From positions 1,923,494 to 1,987,493 of the forward strand of contig NC_091357.1 of NCBI RefSeq assembly GCF_038502225.1: a stretch of DNA of 64,000 nucleotides, read 5' to 3'. The stretch comes from Cherax quadricarinatus. Its lineage: Eukaryota; Arthropoda; Malacostraca; Decapoda; Parastacidae. Both the position numbers and the translations under genes were made by a program. This document shows positions 20,460 through 32,885 of the stretch, piece after piece. The notes beneath the pieces are model-generated. The model worked only from the letters and a program-made list of their open reading frames with translations, did not search any database and was not told where the DNA came from. Numbering within the stretch: the stretch's first letter is position 1; each line of letters starts with the position of its first letter.

Positions 20460-21169
20460 TGAAAGATGAGGTGAATCATAGAATTGATGAGGGGAAAAGG
20501 GTGAGTGGTGCACTTAGGAGTCTGTGGAGACAAAGAACTTTGTCCTTGGAGGCAAAGAGGGGAATGTATGAGAGTATAGTTTTACCAACGCTCTTATATG
20601 GGTGTGAAGCATGGGTGATGAATGTTGCAGCGAGGAGAAGGCTGGAGGCAGTGGAGATGTCATGTCTGAGAGCAATGTGTGGTGTGAATATAATGCAGAG
20701 AATTCGTAGTTTGGAAGTTAGGAGGAGGTGCGGGATTACCAAAACTGTTGTCCAGAGGGCTGAGGAAGGGTTGTTGAGGTGGTTCGGACATGTGAAGAGA
20801 ATGGAGCGAAACATAATAACTTCAAGAGTGTATCAGTCTGTAGTGGAAGGAAGGCGGGGTAGGGGTCGGCCTAGGAAAGGTTGGAGGGAGGGGGTAAAGG
20901 AGGTTTTGTGTGCGAGGGGCTTGGACTTCCAGCAGGCATGCGTGAGCGTGTTTGATAGGAGTGAATGGAGACAAATGGTTTTTAATACTGACGTGCTGTT
21001 GGAGTGTGAGCAAAGTAACATTTATGAAGGGGTTCAGGGAAACCGGCAGGCCGGACTTGAGTCCTGGAGATGGGAAGTACAGTGCCTGCACTCTGAAGGA
21101 GGGGTGTTAATGTTGCAGTTTAAAAACTGTAGTGTAAAGCACCCTTCTGGCAAGACAGTGATGGAGTGA
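20460..21169 (+). pseudogene. RTE-type RT C-terminal fragment
   Basis: The 236-aa open stretch contains PTLLYGCEAWVMN, RRLEAVEMSCLRAMCG, LEVRRRCGI, AEEGLLRWFGHVKRME and GRRGRGRPRKGW, the thumb and C-terminal region of RTE/BovB-like reverse transcriptases. The endonuclease and RT catalytic core are absent because the insertion is 5'-truncated. The ATG at 20459 lies at the junction with the target DNA, so this is not a functional start. The frame is otherwise intact to the stop at 21169. Confidence 0.85.
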
Positions 21170-21244
21170 ATGATGGTGAAAGTTTTTCTTTTTCGGGCCA
21201 CCCTGCCTTGGTGGGAATCGGCCAGTGTGATAAAAAAAATAATA
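20460..21244 (+). mobile_element. RTE-type LINE, 5'-truncated copy 1
   Basis: It is flanked by ATGATCGA at 20452-20459 and 21245-21252, within the CR1 host. It ends GGGCCACCCTGCCTTGGTGG ... GATAAAAAAAATAAT. The coding end is RTE-like. A second copy with the same 3' end lies at 32334-32873, and the 3' UTR sequence recurs inverted at 31140 and 58695. Confidence 0.85.
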
Positions 21245-21790
21245 ATGATCGAGGTGTATAAATGGAAAACAGGAATTAATAAAGGGGATGTAAATAGCGT
21301 GCTGAAAATTTCCAGCCAAGACAGGACTTGCAGCAATGGTTTCAAGTTGGAAAAATTCAGATTCAGGAAGGATATAGGAAAGCACTGGTTTGGTAATAGA
21401 GTTGTGGATGAGTGGAACAAACTCCCGAGTACAGTTATTCAGGCTAAAAAGTTGTGTAGTTTTAAAAATAGGTTAGATAAATACATGAGTGGATGTGAGG
21501 GGTGTGAGTTGGACCTGACTAGCTTGTGCTGCTGGGTCTGGTGTAGTGCTCCATCTTTGAGTGGAGATGACCCGACTGGGTTCGTCATTGGGCTTATCCG
21601 GGGTGGGGTCATTGGTCTTATCCGGGGGGGACATGGACCTGCTCCGCATGGGTCAGTAGGCCTGTTGCAGTGTTCCTTCTTTCTTATGTTCTTATAGCTT
21701 TCAGTAATTCAGTAACATTTGCATTTATTGTTGCAGAATTTACTTAGTTCCTGTGCACCTCAGGGAATTTGCTGAGTTATATACATACAC

Positions 21791-22255
21791 GGAGGTCCTC
21801 GCGGAGGTCCTCACGGAGGTCCTCGCGGAGGTCCTCGCGGAGGTCCTCGCGGAGGTCCTCGCGGAGGTCCTCGCGGAGGTCCTCGCGGAGGTCCTCGCGG
21901 AGGTCCTCGCGGAGGTCCTCGCGGAGGTCCTCGCGGAGGTCCTCGCAGAGGTCCTCGCAGAGGTCCTCGCAGAGGTCCTCGCAGAGGTCCTCGCAGAGGT
22001 CCTCGCAGAGGTCCTCGCGGAAGTCCTCGCGGAGGTCCTCACGGAGGTCCTCATGGGGGTCCTCACGGGGGTCCTCACGGGGGTCCTCACGGAGGTCCTC
22101 GCGGAGGTCCTCGCGGAGGTCCTCGCGGGGGTCCTCGCGGAGGTCCTCGCGGAGGTCCTCGCGGAGGTCCTCACGGGGGTCCTCACGGGGGTCCTCACGG
22201 GGGTCCTCACGGGGGTCCTCGCGGAGGTCCTCACGGAGGTCCTCACAGAGGTCCT
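21791..22255. repeat. 12-bp minisatellite (GGAGGTCCTCGC)n, about 39 units
   Basis: The unit is GGAGGTCCTCGC, with runs of variants: CGCAGA units at about 21950-22015 and CACGGG units at about 22050-22100 and 22170-22220. Because 12 is a multiple of 3, all frames stay open and give simple repeats (EVLA, RRSS, TSAR). These are not genes. AGGTCCT is nearly self-complementary, so the array can form hairpins. Confidence 0.95.
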
Positions 22256-22362
22256 TCTCTTTATAAAGTTTGCTGCTTTTTTCCCCTTACCATTAACTTT
22301 TTTCTGATAATCTTTGATCTCGCCCAGTTTCCATAACCTTGTCTCTGCTGGAATTAAATTTC

Positions 22363-22370
<8 letters not shown>

Positions 22371-22442
<72 letters not shown>
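22371..22442. repeat. (CT)n microsatellite
   Basis: An uninterrupted CT repeat of about 70 bases. Confidence 0.97.
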
Positions 22443-22447
<5 letters not shown>

Positions 22448-22489
22448 CTGTCCCTCTTTCATCTCCCTTTCTCTCGCACTCTCTTCAAT

Positions 22490-22655
22490 GTGTTAGTTAT
22501 TATTTATAAACTCACTCCACTGTGTTTTTATTTATAAACTCACTCCACTATGTTAATTATTATTTATAAACTCGCTCCGCTGTTTTAGTTATTTATAAAC
22601 TCACTCGACTGTGTTAGTTACTATTAACTTACTCCACTGTGTTATAAACTCTTTG
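22490..22655. repeat. short tandem repeat, 35-40 bp unit, about 4 copies
   Basis: A diverged unit built on TATTTATAAACTCACTCCACTGTGTTA is repeated about four times with insertions and deletions. No coding content. Confidence 0.7.
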
Positions 22656-22791
22656 CTACCCAGGTTCTCAGCCACTCTTCTCCTGACTACCTTCTCTGAA
22701 ACCTTACACTCTATACATGTATAATGCTACTAACCTGAAGCATAACGCTACCTCTCTCTCCTCTCACATATTTGGACTACATTTACCATGT

Positions 22792-22988
22792 TCCACACAC
22801 CTCTCTCACCCCTCAAGGAAGGTTCCTTGATGTTGGTGAGGGGCTCTTGATTTAGGGAATTGGATCTGTGCTCCAGTTCCCCGAATTAAGCCTGAATGCC
22901 TTCCACATCCCCCCCCCCCAGGCGCTGTATAATCCTCCGGGTTTAGCGCTTCCCCCTTGATTATAATAATAATAATCCACACACCTCT
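22792..22988 (+). mobile_element. short non-autonomous partner of the I-type LINE, copy 1
   Basis: The target-site duplication TCCACACACCTCT lies at 22792-22804 and 22976-22988. The conserved body starts CCCCTCAAGG at 22809, after four extra bases, and ends GCGCTGTATAATCCTCCGGG ... TTGATTATAATAATAATAAT. The 5' region has the P1 pairing CCCCUCA/UGAGGGG and a strong GGGAAUUGGA/UCCAGUUCCC hairpin. See 44916-45071 for the full fold. The 3' end matches the complete LINE. Confidence 0.85.
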
Positions 22989-23469
22989 GGGCAATTCAAC
23001 TATTGTGTTGAAAATTGTGGTTACTCGGTCACACAGGGCTCGTCCTTCTCTCAAAATTCATGGAGATCTGTTATTTATTTGGTTCTATTGAATCTGAGGT
23101 ATTTATTTCCTTCAGTAGTTTGCTCATTTGTTCTCCAGTTGTTTGTATTGTCCTACATTCGTTAGTGTGATCTTTCTCTTTGACTCGGATAATATCCATA
23201 TTTTCTCCGAGAATACATTCTATAATATTTGTTTTAGGTCCTCGAAAACTTACTTGTCATTTCTTTATACCTCGTCTCCTTCCTTCTTCAGGCTTGCTAT
23301 CTAAAATGGCATATGTATGAAACTGCTGGATAGCAATATCAGATATTTACCTCCTGATGTAATGTCATTCTCAAAATGCCACTCAGCCTTTCTCCTTAAC
23401 CGTTCATATTTGTTTCTGGCTCCTCTTCTCACTTCCATGTCTTCCTCTGGTCTTTTTGCTTCAGTCTCA
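22989..23469. other. unassigned segment
   Basis: No gene or repeat recognised, apart from weak resemblance of 23280-23470 to LINE family B in minus orientation (KRPEEDMEVRRGARNKYERLRR). Confidence 0.45.
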
Positions 23470-25865
23470 CTTGCATGTGTGTACACTCGCCTAGTTGTGG
23501 TTACAGGGGCCGAGTCATAGCTCCCTGGCCCTCCTATTCACTGGCCGCTACTGGGTCACTCTCCCTGGATTCTGCCTCCACTACATAGCTTCCCAAACTA
23601 TTCCACTTCCTGACTACTTTGTGACTGAAGAAATACTTCCTAGTATCCCTGTGATTCATTTGTCTTCAACTTCCATCTGTGTCTCCTTGTTGCTGTGTCC
23701 CATCTCTGGAACATTCTGTCTCTGTCCACCTTAACAGTTCCTCTCAGTATTTTACAGTTACCATGTCCCCCGTATCTCTCCTGTCCTTCAGTGTCGCCAG
23801 GTCGATTTCCCATAACCTCTCCTCGTAGGGCAGACCCGTTAGTCTTGTTGCAAACCCTTGCACTTTCTCTAGTTTCTTTACGTGCTTGGCCAGATGTGGG
23901 TTCCAAAACTGGTGCCGCACACTCCAATATGGGCCTAACGTACACGGTGTACAGGATCCTGAACGACTCCTTATTAAGATGTCGGAATGCTGTTCTTAGG
24001 TTTGCTATGCGCCCATATGCTGCAGCAGTTATTTGGTTGATGTGCACCTCAGGAGATGTCCCTGGTATTATATTCACCTCAAGATCTTTTTTCTTGGGTG
24101 AGGTTTCTAGTCTCTGGCCTCCTAGACTGTATTCCGTCTGCTGTCTTCTTTGACCTTCCCCAATCTTCGTGACTTTGCACTTGGTGGGGTTGAACTCCAT
24201 TAGCATATTTCTGGACGAGGCCTGCAGCCTGTCCAGATCCCTTTGTAGTTCTGCCTGGTCCTCGTCCGATTGAATTCTTCTCAACTTCACATCATCTGCA
24301 AAAAGAGACACTTCGGAGTCTATTCCTTTCATGTCGTTCATAAATACCAGAAACAGCACCAGTCCTTGGACTGACCCTTGTGGAACCCCACTCGTCACAG
24401 GCACCCACTGTGACACCTCTCCTCGTACCATGACTCACTGCTGTCTTCCTGACAGGTATTCCCTGATCCATTGTAGTGCCTTCCCTGTTATCCCTGCCTG
24501 GTCATCCAGCTTTTGCGCTAATCTCTTGTGTGGAGCTGTGTCAAACGCCTTCTTGCAGTCCAAGAAAATGCAATCTACTCACCCCTCTCTTGTCTTACTG
24601 CTGTCACACTGTCATAGAACTCCAGTAGGTTTGTGACACAGGATTTCCCGTCCCTGAAACCGTGTTGGCTGTTGTTGATAAGCTCATTTCTTTCTAGGTG
24701 TTCCACCACTCTTCTCCTGATAATCTTCTCCATGACTTTGCATACTATACATGTCAGTGACACTGGTCTATAGTTTAGTGCTTCTTGTTTGTCTCCTGTT
24801 TTTAAAAAATTGGGACTACATATGCTCTCTTTCATACCTCAGGTAATCTCCCTGTTTCGATAGATGTGTTGAATATTGTTGTTAGGGGTACACACAGCAC
24901 CTCTGCACCCTCTCTTAGGACCGATGGAGAGATGTTATCCGTCCCCATCGCCTTTGAAGTGTCTAGCTCGCTCAGCAGCCTCTTCACTTCTTCCTCGGTT
25001 GTATGTATTGTGTCCAGCACTAGGTGGTGTACCCCACCTCTGTGTCTTTCTGAGTCTCTTCTGCCTCCTCTGCGAACACTTCTTTGACTCTCACGTTGAG
25101 TTCCTAACATAATTCTCGTCCGTTTCTTGTGATCTCTCCTCCTCCCTTCCTAAGGCTGATTACCTGGTCCTAGACAGTTCTTTTCCTCCTTATGTGGCTG
25201 TACAACAGCTTCGGGTCAGATTTGGCTTTCGCTGCTATGTCATTTTCATATTGTCGTTGGGCCTCCCTTCTTACCTGTGCATATTCATTTCTGACTAAGA
25301 CTTCTCTCCTTATTCTCTTGGGTCCTTTTCTTCCTATACTTTTTCCATTCCCTAGCACACTTGGTTTTGGCCTCCCTGTACCTTTGGGTGAACCACGGCC
25401 TCATCCTGGTTTTTCATTATTCCTGTTACCCTTGGGTACAAACCTCTCCTCATCCTTCTTGCATATTGTTGTCATATATTCTATCATCTCGTTTATTGAC
25501 TTCCCCGCCAATTCTCTGTCCCTACTCAACCCCATTCAGCAAGTTCTTCATTCCCGCATAGTCCCCCTTCTTGTACTTTGGTTTCATTCGTCCAGCTCTT
25601 CCTGCTCCCCCCTCCACTTGTAACTCTACTATGTATTCGAATCTTGAAACCTCATGATCACCGGCCCCAAGGGGTCTTTCATATGTGATGTCCTCAATAT
25701 CTGCACTACTCAAGGTGAATACTAGGTCCAGTCTCTCTGATTCATCCTCTCCTCTCTCTGGTAGTGTCCCTTATTTGTTGGTACATGAAGTTTTCCAGTA
25801 CCACCTCCATCATCTTAGCTCTCCACGTTTCTTGGCCCCCATGTGGCTCCAAGTTCTTTAAATCG
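23470..25865 (-). mobile_element. CR1-like LINE family B, broken copy
   Basis: Minus-strand RT pieces include LNYRPVSLTCIVCKVMEKII and NNSQHGFRDGKSCVTNLL (24575-24835), and VTSGVPQGSVQGLVLFLVFM with SLFADDVKL (23640-24431; FADD catalytic box). Upstream are RLLSELDTSKAMGTDNISPS (24832-25110), KRIRREVLVRNEYAQVRREA (25170-25358) and, further upstream, an endonuclease C-terminal remnant (25522-25713). The 3' end near 23470 is of the GACTCGGCCCCTGTAACC type. Several frameshifts make it non-functional. It differs from the CR1 copies that have the TTATGTTCTTA tail. Confidence 0.82.
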
Positions 25866-25871
25866 ATTTCC

Positions 25872-25872
<1 letters not shown>

Positions 25873-25951
<79 letters not shown>
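25873..25951. repeat. (TG)n microsatellite
   Basis: About 39 TG units, directly followed by the 3' tail of a LINE family B fragment. Confidence 0.97.
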
Positions 25952-25956
<5 letters not shown>

Positions 25957-26040
25957 CACCTATTTGTACTCACCTATTTGCGGTTGCAGGGGTCGATTCA
26001 TAGCTCCTGGCCCCGCCTCTTCACTGATTGCTACTAGGAC
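25952..26040 (-). mobile_element. 3' end fragment of LINE family B
   Basis: On the minus strand it reads AGGCGGGGCCAGGAGCTATG ... CCCCTGCAACC, followed by two AAATAGGTGAGTAC tail units that run into the TG repeat. The same 3' end is seen at 23470 and 27480. Confidence 0.7.
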
Positions 26041-26206
26041 TTGTGCGTGTGTATGTGTGAACAGACGGTAGAGACAAATTCCCACAGGAGTGAACGTTGG
26101 TGGTAATAAAACCAGGCATTTTATAGCTCGTCCCTATACTTGAAGTTTATGGTGGAGTAAGATAGTCTGGCGATGCTGCCCTGGGGGACATGACCTGCAC
26201 ACACAT

Positions 26207-26209
<3 letters not shown>

Positions 26210-26250
<41 letters not shown>

Positions 26251-26266
26251 TGTCTGTCTTTTTTTT
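26210..26266. repeat. (CT)n-rich tract and T run at a LINE family C 3' end
   Basis: A CT repeat followed by TTTTTTTTACACAGGGTTTG, the shared 3' boundary (minus) of family C copies. 26041-26209 upstream holds nothing recognised. Confidence 0.8.
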
Positions 26267-27540
<1,274 letters not shown>

Positions 27541-27544
27541 ACAC

Positions 27545-27935
27545 ACATAAACCTACTGGAGTATTACGATACGGTGACAGAAGTAAGACAAGAGGAGAGA
27601 CAGAGAGAGGGGGGAGGGGGTAGTACTGAAAAAAGGCTTTCGACACAGTTCGGGTCAAGAGATTGGTACAAATGCTAGAGGAGCAGGCAGGAATAACACG
27701 AAAGGCACTGCAATAGATCACGGTATACCTGACAGGAAGGAAACAATGAGTTACGGTGCGTGACAAGATGTCAGAGTGGGCGCATGTGTCGAATGGTGTT
27801 CAACAAGGGTCAGTCCTTGGCCGGTGTTGTTTCTGGTATATTTGAATGACATGACGGAAGGGACAAATTCAGAGGAGTCTCTGCGGATAAGAAGCTAATG
27901 CGGAGAATTCAAGTGGATGAGGACATGATAATGGG
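27545..27935 (+). mobile_element. LINE family B RT fragment
   Basis: In broken frames it encodes KAFDTVRVKRLVQMLEEQAG and VSNGVQQGSVLGRCCFWYI-type RT sequence, matching family B at 24331-24600. Too decayed for one frame. Confidence 0.65.
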
Positions 27936-29274
27936 ATCAATTCTGGTATCTTACCTACATCATTGCTGGAGGCAATGATGTAGGTAAGCGTAGAAATGAG
28001 AATTTATTAAGAAGGCATAGGACAGCAACAGACATAATTAGAAAGAAGGGAGGCAGACTTGTCATATGTGGCATTTTGTCAAGAAGAGGTGATGGAAATG
28101 AATGGCTGTCCAGAGCGACTGGTATAAACTGTTGGCGGGACGCTGTAAGGATAATGCAGTACCATTCATGGACAACTGGGACCGCTTCCACTGCAGAAAT
28201 GACATGTATTCCAGATGGGGTTCGCTTATCCAGGGCAGGTATGGGTTTTCTCGTTAGTTCAGTTGAGGATGTTGTTAGTGCTTTAAACTAGGATTAGTTA
28301 GAAGAACGGGTTTAAGAATGATAAATAATGAGTATGGAAATATTTATATAGGCTTTGATATAATTAATCTTAAAATAGTCATCGAGTAACACTGGGTAAT
28401 GATGATAATACAAATTGTATAGAAGCAAAGATGAATAGGGAAAAAGTGCTGCAGAAAAAAAACATATTAATGTATTTTATACTAAGAGCCGAAGAGCAAG
28501 AAATAAAATAATGAATTACGTTTGGTATAGTGTGCTGGGAACTTGATGTCATTGCAATAACTGAAACATGGTATAATTTAAAGAATCGGGATTTGATTGC
28601 TGAGTATCATATTCAATGTTCCACGTAGATAAAACGGGAAAGGGGGTGGAGATGCCTTATATGTACGAAAAAATATAAATTGTTGGATAAAAACTGGTAT
28701 TAAAGGAAATGGATTAGTAACAAAATCTTTGTGGGTAGAATTTCAAGAAAATCGAGAGAAACTAATTTGAGGTGTATTATACCTCCTGGCTTAGAAAGAT
28801 ATAGAAGGAGACTTTGGGACGAAATTATTAGGGCGTCTAGATACAATAGCATAGTAATAGTGGGGGATTTTAACTTCAATCAAATTGACTGAACTTCTTT
28901 GACTGGTAATCTGGAGCCCAGTGACTTTCTGGAAGTAGTTCAGGACTGTTTTGTGAAGCAGTGTGTAAATGAGCCTACCAGAGGTAATAATTTGCTCGAC
29001 CTGGTCTTGTCAAATAAAGAAACCCTCGTAAATAATCTGGAGATCACTGACGAACTTGGCGCAAGTGATCACTTATCAAATCTATTACCTTTAATATTAC
29101 CTGGGAGTACGAAAATAAGGATAATACGTTAAAAGTCCCTGATTTTTGTTCTGCCAATTATAATGGATTTGGGGAACACCTGTCTAATCTCGATTGGGAT
29201 TATCTAGCTAATGAGTTTTATTGACGATAATGATGGGATCTACATTTTTTATTTCTTAATGTACTGTGTACACA

Positions 29275-29356
<82 letters not shown>

Positions 29357-29740
29357 CCCAGAGAGATTTTAGTCCAGATAAGAATGATCCTATATGGATT
29401 ATTGATAGACTACAGCACCTATTGGGAGAGAAAAGAGGAATTTATAGGCGAATCAAAAGAGGAGAGGTTAACGTTATTGAACAATACTTTAATTTTAAGA
29501 GAGAAGTAAAAAGGGGATTAGAAAGGCTGAACGTGACTATGAAAATAAAGTTGCTAATGAATCAAAAACTAATCCAAAAGGGTTCTTTCAAATGTATGAG
29601 ACAAAAAACAAGGAAAAAGTGGGACTTAGGAGAATTGGGAATGGAAAACTGACTGTTAATAAACATGAAATGTATTCTCTACTTAATGCGCTTTCTGTTT
29701 AATTTAATAGTTATCCCAAAAATTGACAATTATTCAGTTC
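27936..29740 (+). mobile_element. old CR1-like LINE copy (ORF1 end to RT start)
   Basis: The esterase region of ORF1 is at 27960-28290 (GGNDVGKRRNENLL, then SRRGDGNEWLSRATGINCW and DGVRLS). Decayed inter-ORF sequence and the start of EN follow (DVIAITETW near 28545). Then come VGDFNFNQID (about 28865), RGNNLLDLVLSNKETLVNN (28899-29132) and RIKRGEVNVIEQYFNFKRE (29370-29650). Stops and frameshifts are frequent. An AT microsatellite interrupts it at 29278-29354. It is clearly older than the copies at 7918 and 45845. Confidence 0.8.
29278..29354. repeat. (AT)n microsatellite inside old CR1 copy
   Basis: An uninterrupted AT repeat of about 76 bases. Confidence 0.97.
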
Positions 29741-29814
29741 CTGAAGAAGAACATGAATAGTATTACTGTCACCAGGGAAATGGTTATCATTCAGGATGAT
29801 AAACTGAAACAAAA

Positions 29815-30160
29815 TAAGTCTCTCATTCTACATCTCTCCAGAGAGTGAAGATTGAAGGTTCTAAATCTGTCTTCATACGGGAGATAATTTATGCAGTAAA
29901 TCATTTTAGTCATCCTTCTCTGTATGTTCTTCAAAGAATTTATATCCATCCTGTAGTAAGGAGACCAAAACTGACGGTCACAATCTGAGGCCTCACTAGT
30001 GTTGTATAGAGCTGTAAAATAACTTTTGGACTTCGGTTACCTTTTCCCAAGGCTTCCCAAGAATTAGCTTTAATACCTCAGGTACTAATCATACCCAGCC
30101 CTTCTCACTCGTATATTTGTCCAATCCCCAAAGCTTCCTGAGGTCTCATTAGACTCTGTT
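29815..30160 (-). mobile_element. diverged CR1-like LINE fragment
   Basis: The plus strand reads as the inverse of the CR1 C-terminal region: TCTCCAGAGAGTGAAGATTG ... CTTCATACGGGAGATAATTT ... TATATCCATCCTGTAGTAAG parallels 3560-3730. No open frame remains. Confidence 0.6.
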
Positions 30161-30615
30161 ACACTAGTAGGAAGACACTTCCAAGCATCAAAAACTAAAC
30201 TTGAAAACCACTAATTTCCTGCGTACTTGAAGAATTTACCGGGAAATGGTAGAGATGTTGGTGGGGAGGCGAGAGACCTTGGGAAGGGCAACAGGAATCC
30301 AGTACTTTCACCTCCATTAATCTTATTGCCATTACACTGCTTAACTCGTAGTTTTAGAATGCTTTATCAATCTTAAAAGTATAAAAATCGTGGCTATTCG
30401 TTAGTGTATAAGGACCCGTGGTTCTTACTATAACCCTTATTGAACAGGAGAGAATAAAAGGAATGAGAGATATTAACTGATCATAGCGTGGAAACGAAAG
30501 CGTTGAGTACCTGACAACCCATACCACCTACCTACATAGAAACACACCACAGTGATCCAGGCCAAGCAGGAACTATCCCCTCTCCAAACTCCCCATACAT
30601 AAAAACATATAAATA

Positions 30616-30616
<1 letters not shown>
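30161..30616. other. unassigned segment
   Basis: Nothing recognised; no credible coding frame. Confidence 0.5.
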
Positions 30617-30691
<75 letters not shown>

Positions 30692-31079
30692 ATTGTACCC
30701 ATGGAGCAAGTGGTATTGATCAATAACAACACTGCACTAGCCAAGAGTCGAACCCATGCTGGTTTGGCTCGCCTCATGGTGAGAGAAAATACATGACTTA
30801 GACCACTAGACCACACAATAATAATGTATACTGCTTGTTGAGCTAGTACACAAACAGAGAGTAGAATGACATTAGCTCAGAGGCATCCACACCACCGTAT
30901 GTCCTTCGATGTGGATACATCATATAGCTTGGCTAGATGCACCATTGTTAAGGATTATGTGGTCTAGTGGTATAAGGCGTCATGCGTTTTCTCACTATGA
31001 GGCGAGCCAAAACAGCATGGGTTCGACTCCTTGGCTAGTGTAGTGTTGTTATTGATCAATACCACTCATTTCCTGGGTA

Positions 31080-31123
<44 letters not shown>
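30617..31123. repeat. palindrome of two tRNA-derived SINE copies between AT repeats
   Basis: (AT)n lies at 30617-30688 and 31083-31123. Between them a SINE-like copy on the minus strand (about 30700-30818) faces one on the plus strand (about 30959-31076), with a spacer of about 140 bases. Each has an A-box-like TGGTCTAGTGG and a B-box-like GGGTTCGACTC. The arms differ by scattered substitutions, so the inversion is not recent. Confidence 0.72.
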
Positions 31124-31128
<5 letters not shown>

Positions 31129-31250
31129 CATTTTCAACAAACCGGCCGTATCCCACCAAGGCAGGGTGGCCCAAAAAGAAAAACAAAAGTTTCTCTTTTT
31201 ACATTTAGTAATATATACAGTAGAAGGGGTTACTAGCCCTTTGCTCCTGG

Positions 31251-31254
<4 letters not shown>
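31124..31254 (-). repeat. repeat carrying the RTE 3' UTR motif
   Basis: TATCCCACCAAGGCAGGGTG followed by GCCCAAAAAGAAAAAC is the inverse of the RTE 3' UTR at 21190-21235. It continues TTTACATTTAGTAATATATA ... GGGGTTACTAGCCC, shared with 58695-58875. It lies between AT repeats. Confidence 0.65.

Positions 31255-31325
<71 letters not shown>
31255..31325. repeat. (AT)n microsatellite
   Basis: Uninterrupted AT repeat; ORFs reading IYIYIY are artefacts. Confidence 0.97.
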
Positions 31326-31327
<2 letters not shown>

Positions 31328-32333
31328 CCAAATAGGCAAAACTTGCGATTTTGGCGTAAATAGCGACGCTCTTTTTGCCAAATAAGACAAGCGAAAATTT
31401 GTTTATACAATAAGTATTCATTACCAAAATATCTGGACCGTCGGATTACAGAAATTAATATTTTTAAAACTTATTTAGAATATTAACACAGAACTCACCC
31501 TAACGTGTTTAGCGCTTGGTTATGAATATAATTACAATTACCAGTGTATTTTTTTACATTTCCTCACATTCCTAAATTTCTAATATATTACGTGCGAGCT
31601 CTCTCAAATATAGCAGCGCCTTCAAGAAGCTCAATAACTGTTGATGAATAATCGCAAAAAGTTCTGTAGTTTTAGGTCATAACCCTTGATCAGCCGAGGA
31701 TGTGTAGATGAATACCTTGAAGATGCGATGGATCCAGCACATCCCACTGAAGAAACCAGTGACCCCGTAGCACGACGTTCTCACTGGAGTAGGGTGCTGA
31801 TCCTCAAAACACTCATGAGCTTGATCTTCAGCAGTGAAGTGGTCCAGGAGTTGTAGTTTAACACGATTAATAAACAGAGGAGCTATAATTAAGCACTGTC
31901 GTGTATCCTAGGGGATGGAACACAGAACCTATAATGTGGCTCCAGTGTTTGAGATGCTTATACAACGCAAGAATCAGAAATTGATTAGAAAGAGAACTGC
32001 ATGTACAATCCTCTCAAAAGGTTCTGGAGCCAGTACTGAACCCAGTCAAACACCACTAAAAATTGAGATTAAACTATTAAAACATTGTGAAAATTTCTGT
32101 AAGAGGACAAAGGTGCTCTGCTCATCACACTCAGGTCCAGAATGTGTTGTAGCTTAAGATTGTTAGGAGACGAAAGACCTGTAGTTCAGCACCATCGAGA
32201 GATCCGTATAATCACACTATTTCTTAAACGCTGGCCAGTCTTAGTGGGAGAACAGTTATGGCCTTTTGAGGTACCAATTTGCCTTCTTATGGGGAAAATT
32301 AAGGAAGTAGTTTTTCATGGGATAACTTCAGAG
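31326..32333. other. unassigned segment
   Basis: The start (AAATAGGCAAAACTTGCGAT) looks like the edge of an unclassified interspersed repeat that begins with an AT microsatellite. The rest, including open stretches at 31915-32342, has no recognisable domain. The RTE duplication (32322-32333) closes it. Confidence 0.45.
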
Positions 32334-32873
32334 AATTCGTAGTTTGGAAGTTAGGAGGAGGTGCGGGATTACAAAAACTGTTGTCCAGAGGGCTGAGGAA
32401 GGGTTGTTGAGGTGGTTCGGACATGTGGAGAGAATGGAACGAAACAGAGCGACTTCAAGAGTGTATCAGTCTGTAGTGGAAGGAAGGCGGGGTAGGGGTC
32501 GGCCTAGGAAAGGTTGGAGAGAGGAGGTAAAGGAGGTTTTGTGTGCGAGGGGCTTGGTCTTCCAGCAGGCATGCGTGAGCGTGTTTGATAGGAGTGAATG
32601 GAGACAAATGGTTTTTAATACTTGACGTGCTGTTGGAGTGTGAGCAAAGTAACATTTATGAAGGGGTTCAGGGAAACCGGCAGGCCGGACTTGAGTCCTG
32701 GAGATGGGAAGTACAGTGCCTGCACTCTGAAGGAGGGGTGTTAATGTTGCAGTTTAAAAACTGTAGTGTAAAGCACCCTTCTGGCAAGACAGTGATGGAG
32801 TGAATGATGGTGAAAGTTTTTCTTTTTCGGGCCACCCTGCCTTGGTGGGAATCGGCCAGTGTGATAATAAAAA
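32334..32873 (+). mobile_element. RTE-type LINE, 5'-truncated copy 2
   Basis: The 12-bp duplication ATAACTTCAGAG is at 32322-32333 and 32874-32885. The body matches 20698-21240 closely: LEVRRRCGITKTVVQRAEEG, LRWFGHVERME and GRRGRGRPRKGW in the frame 32344-32625. An extra T near 32621 shifts the frame relative to copy 1. It ends GGCCACCCTGCCTTGGTGGG ... GATAATAAAAA. Confidence 0.88.
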
Positions 32874-32885
32874 ATAACTTCAGAG

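Larger units (their letters stand above)
7918..21698 (+). mobile_element. CR1-like LINE copy split by three nested insertions
   Basis: The host segments are 7918-8351, 14976-15782, 20212-20459 and 21245-21698. Joined in order they follow the CR1 RT and 3' region: MCEILNTYFLSVFTQ and SPGPDELFARVL (8062-8340), then KWKMANVIPIYKAGDRS (from 14984), SQHGFTKERSC, GVPQGSVFRPLLFTIYIND and FADDTKIG (15227-15646), then MDINALENIQRRMTKMIPC (about 20310-20400), then KHWFGNRVVDEWNKLPS (21245-21500) and the TTATGTTCTTA tail. The copy is 5'-truncated and has its own frameshifts. The guests are an I-type LINE, a Penelope-like pair and an RTE fragment, each with a target-site duplication. Confidence 0.88.

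Noticed and set aside
21753..22307. Arg/Ser-rich or leucine-rich repeat protein
   Set aside because: All frames of the 12-bp repeat are open by construction; flanks do not extend it into a recognisable gene.
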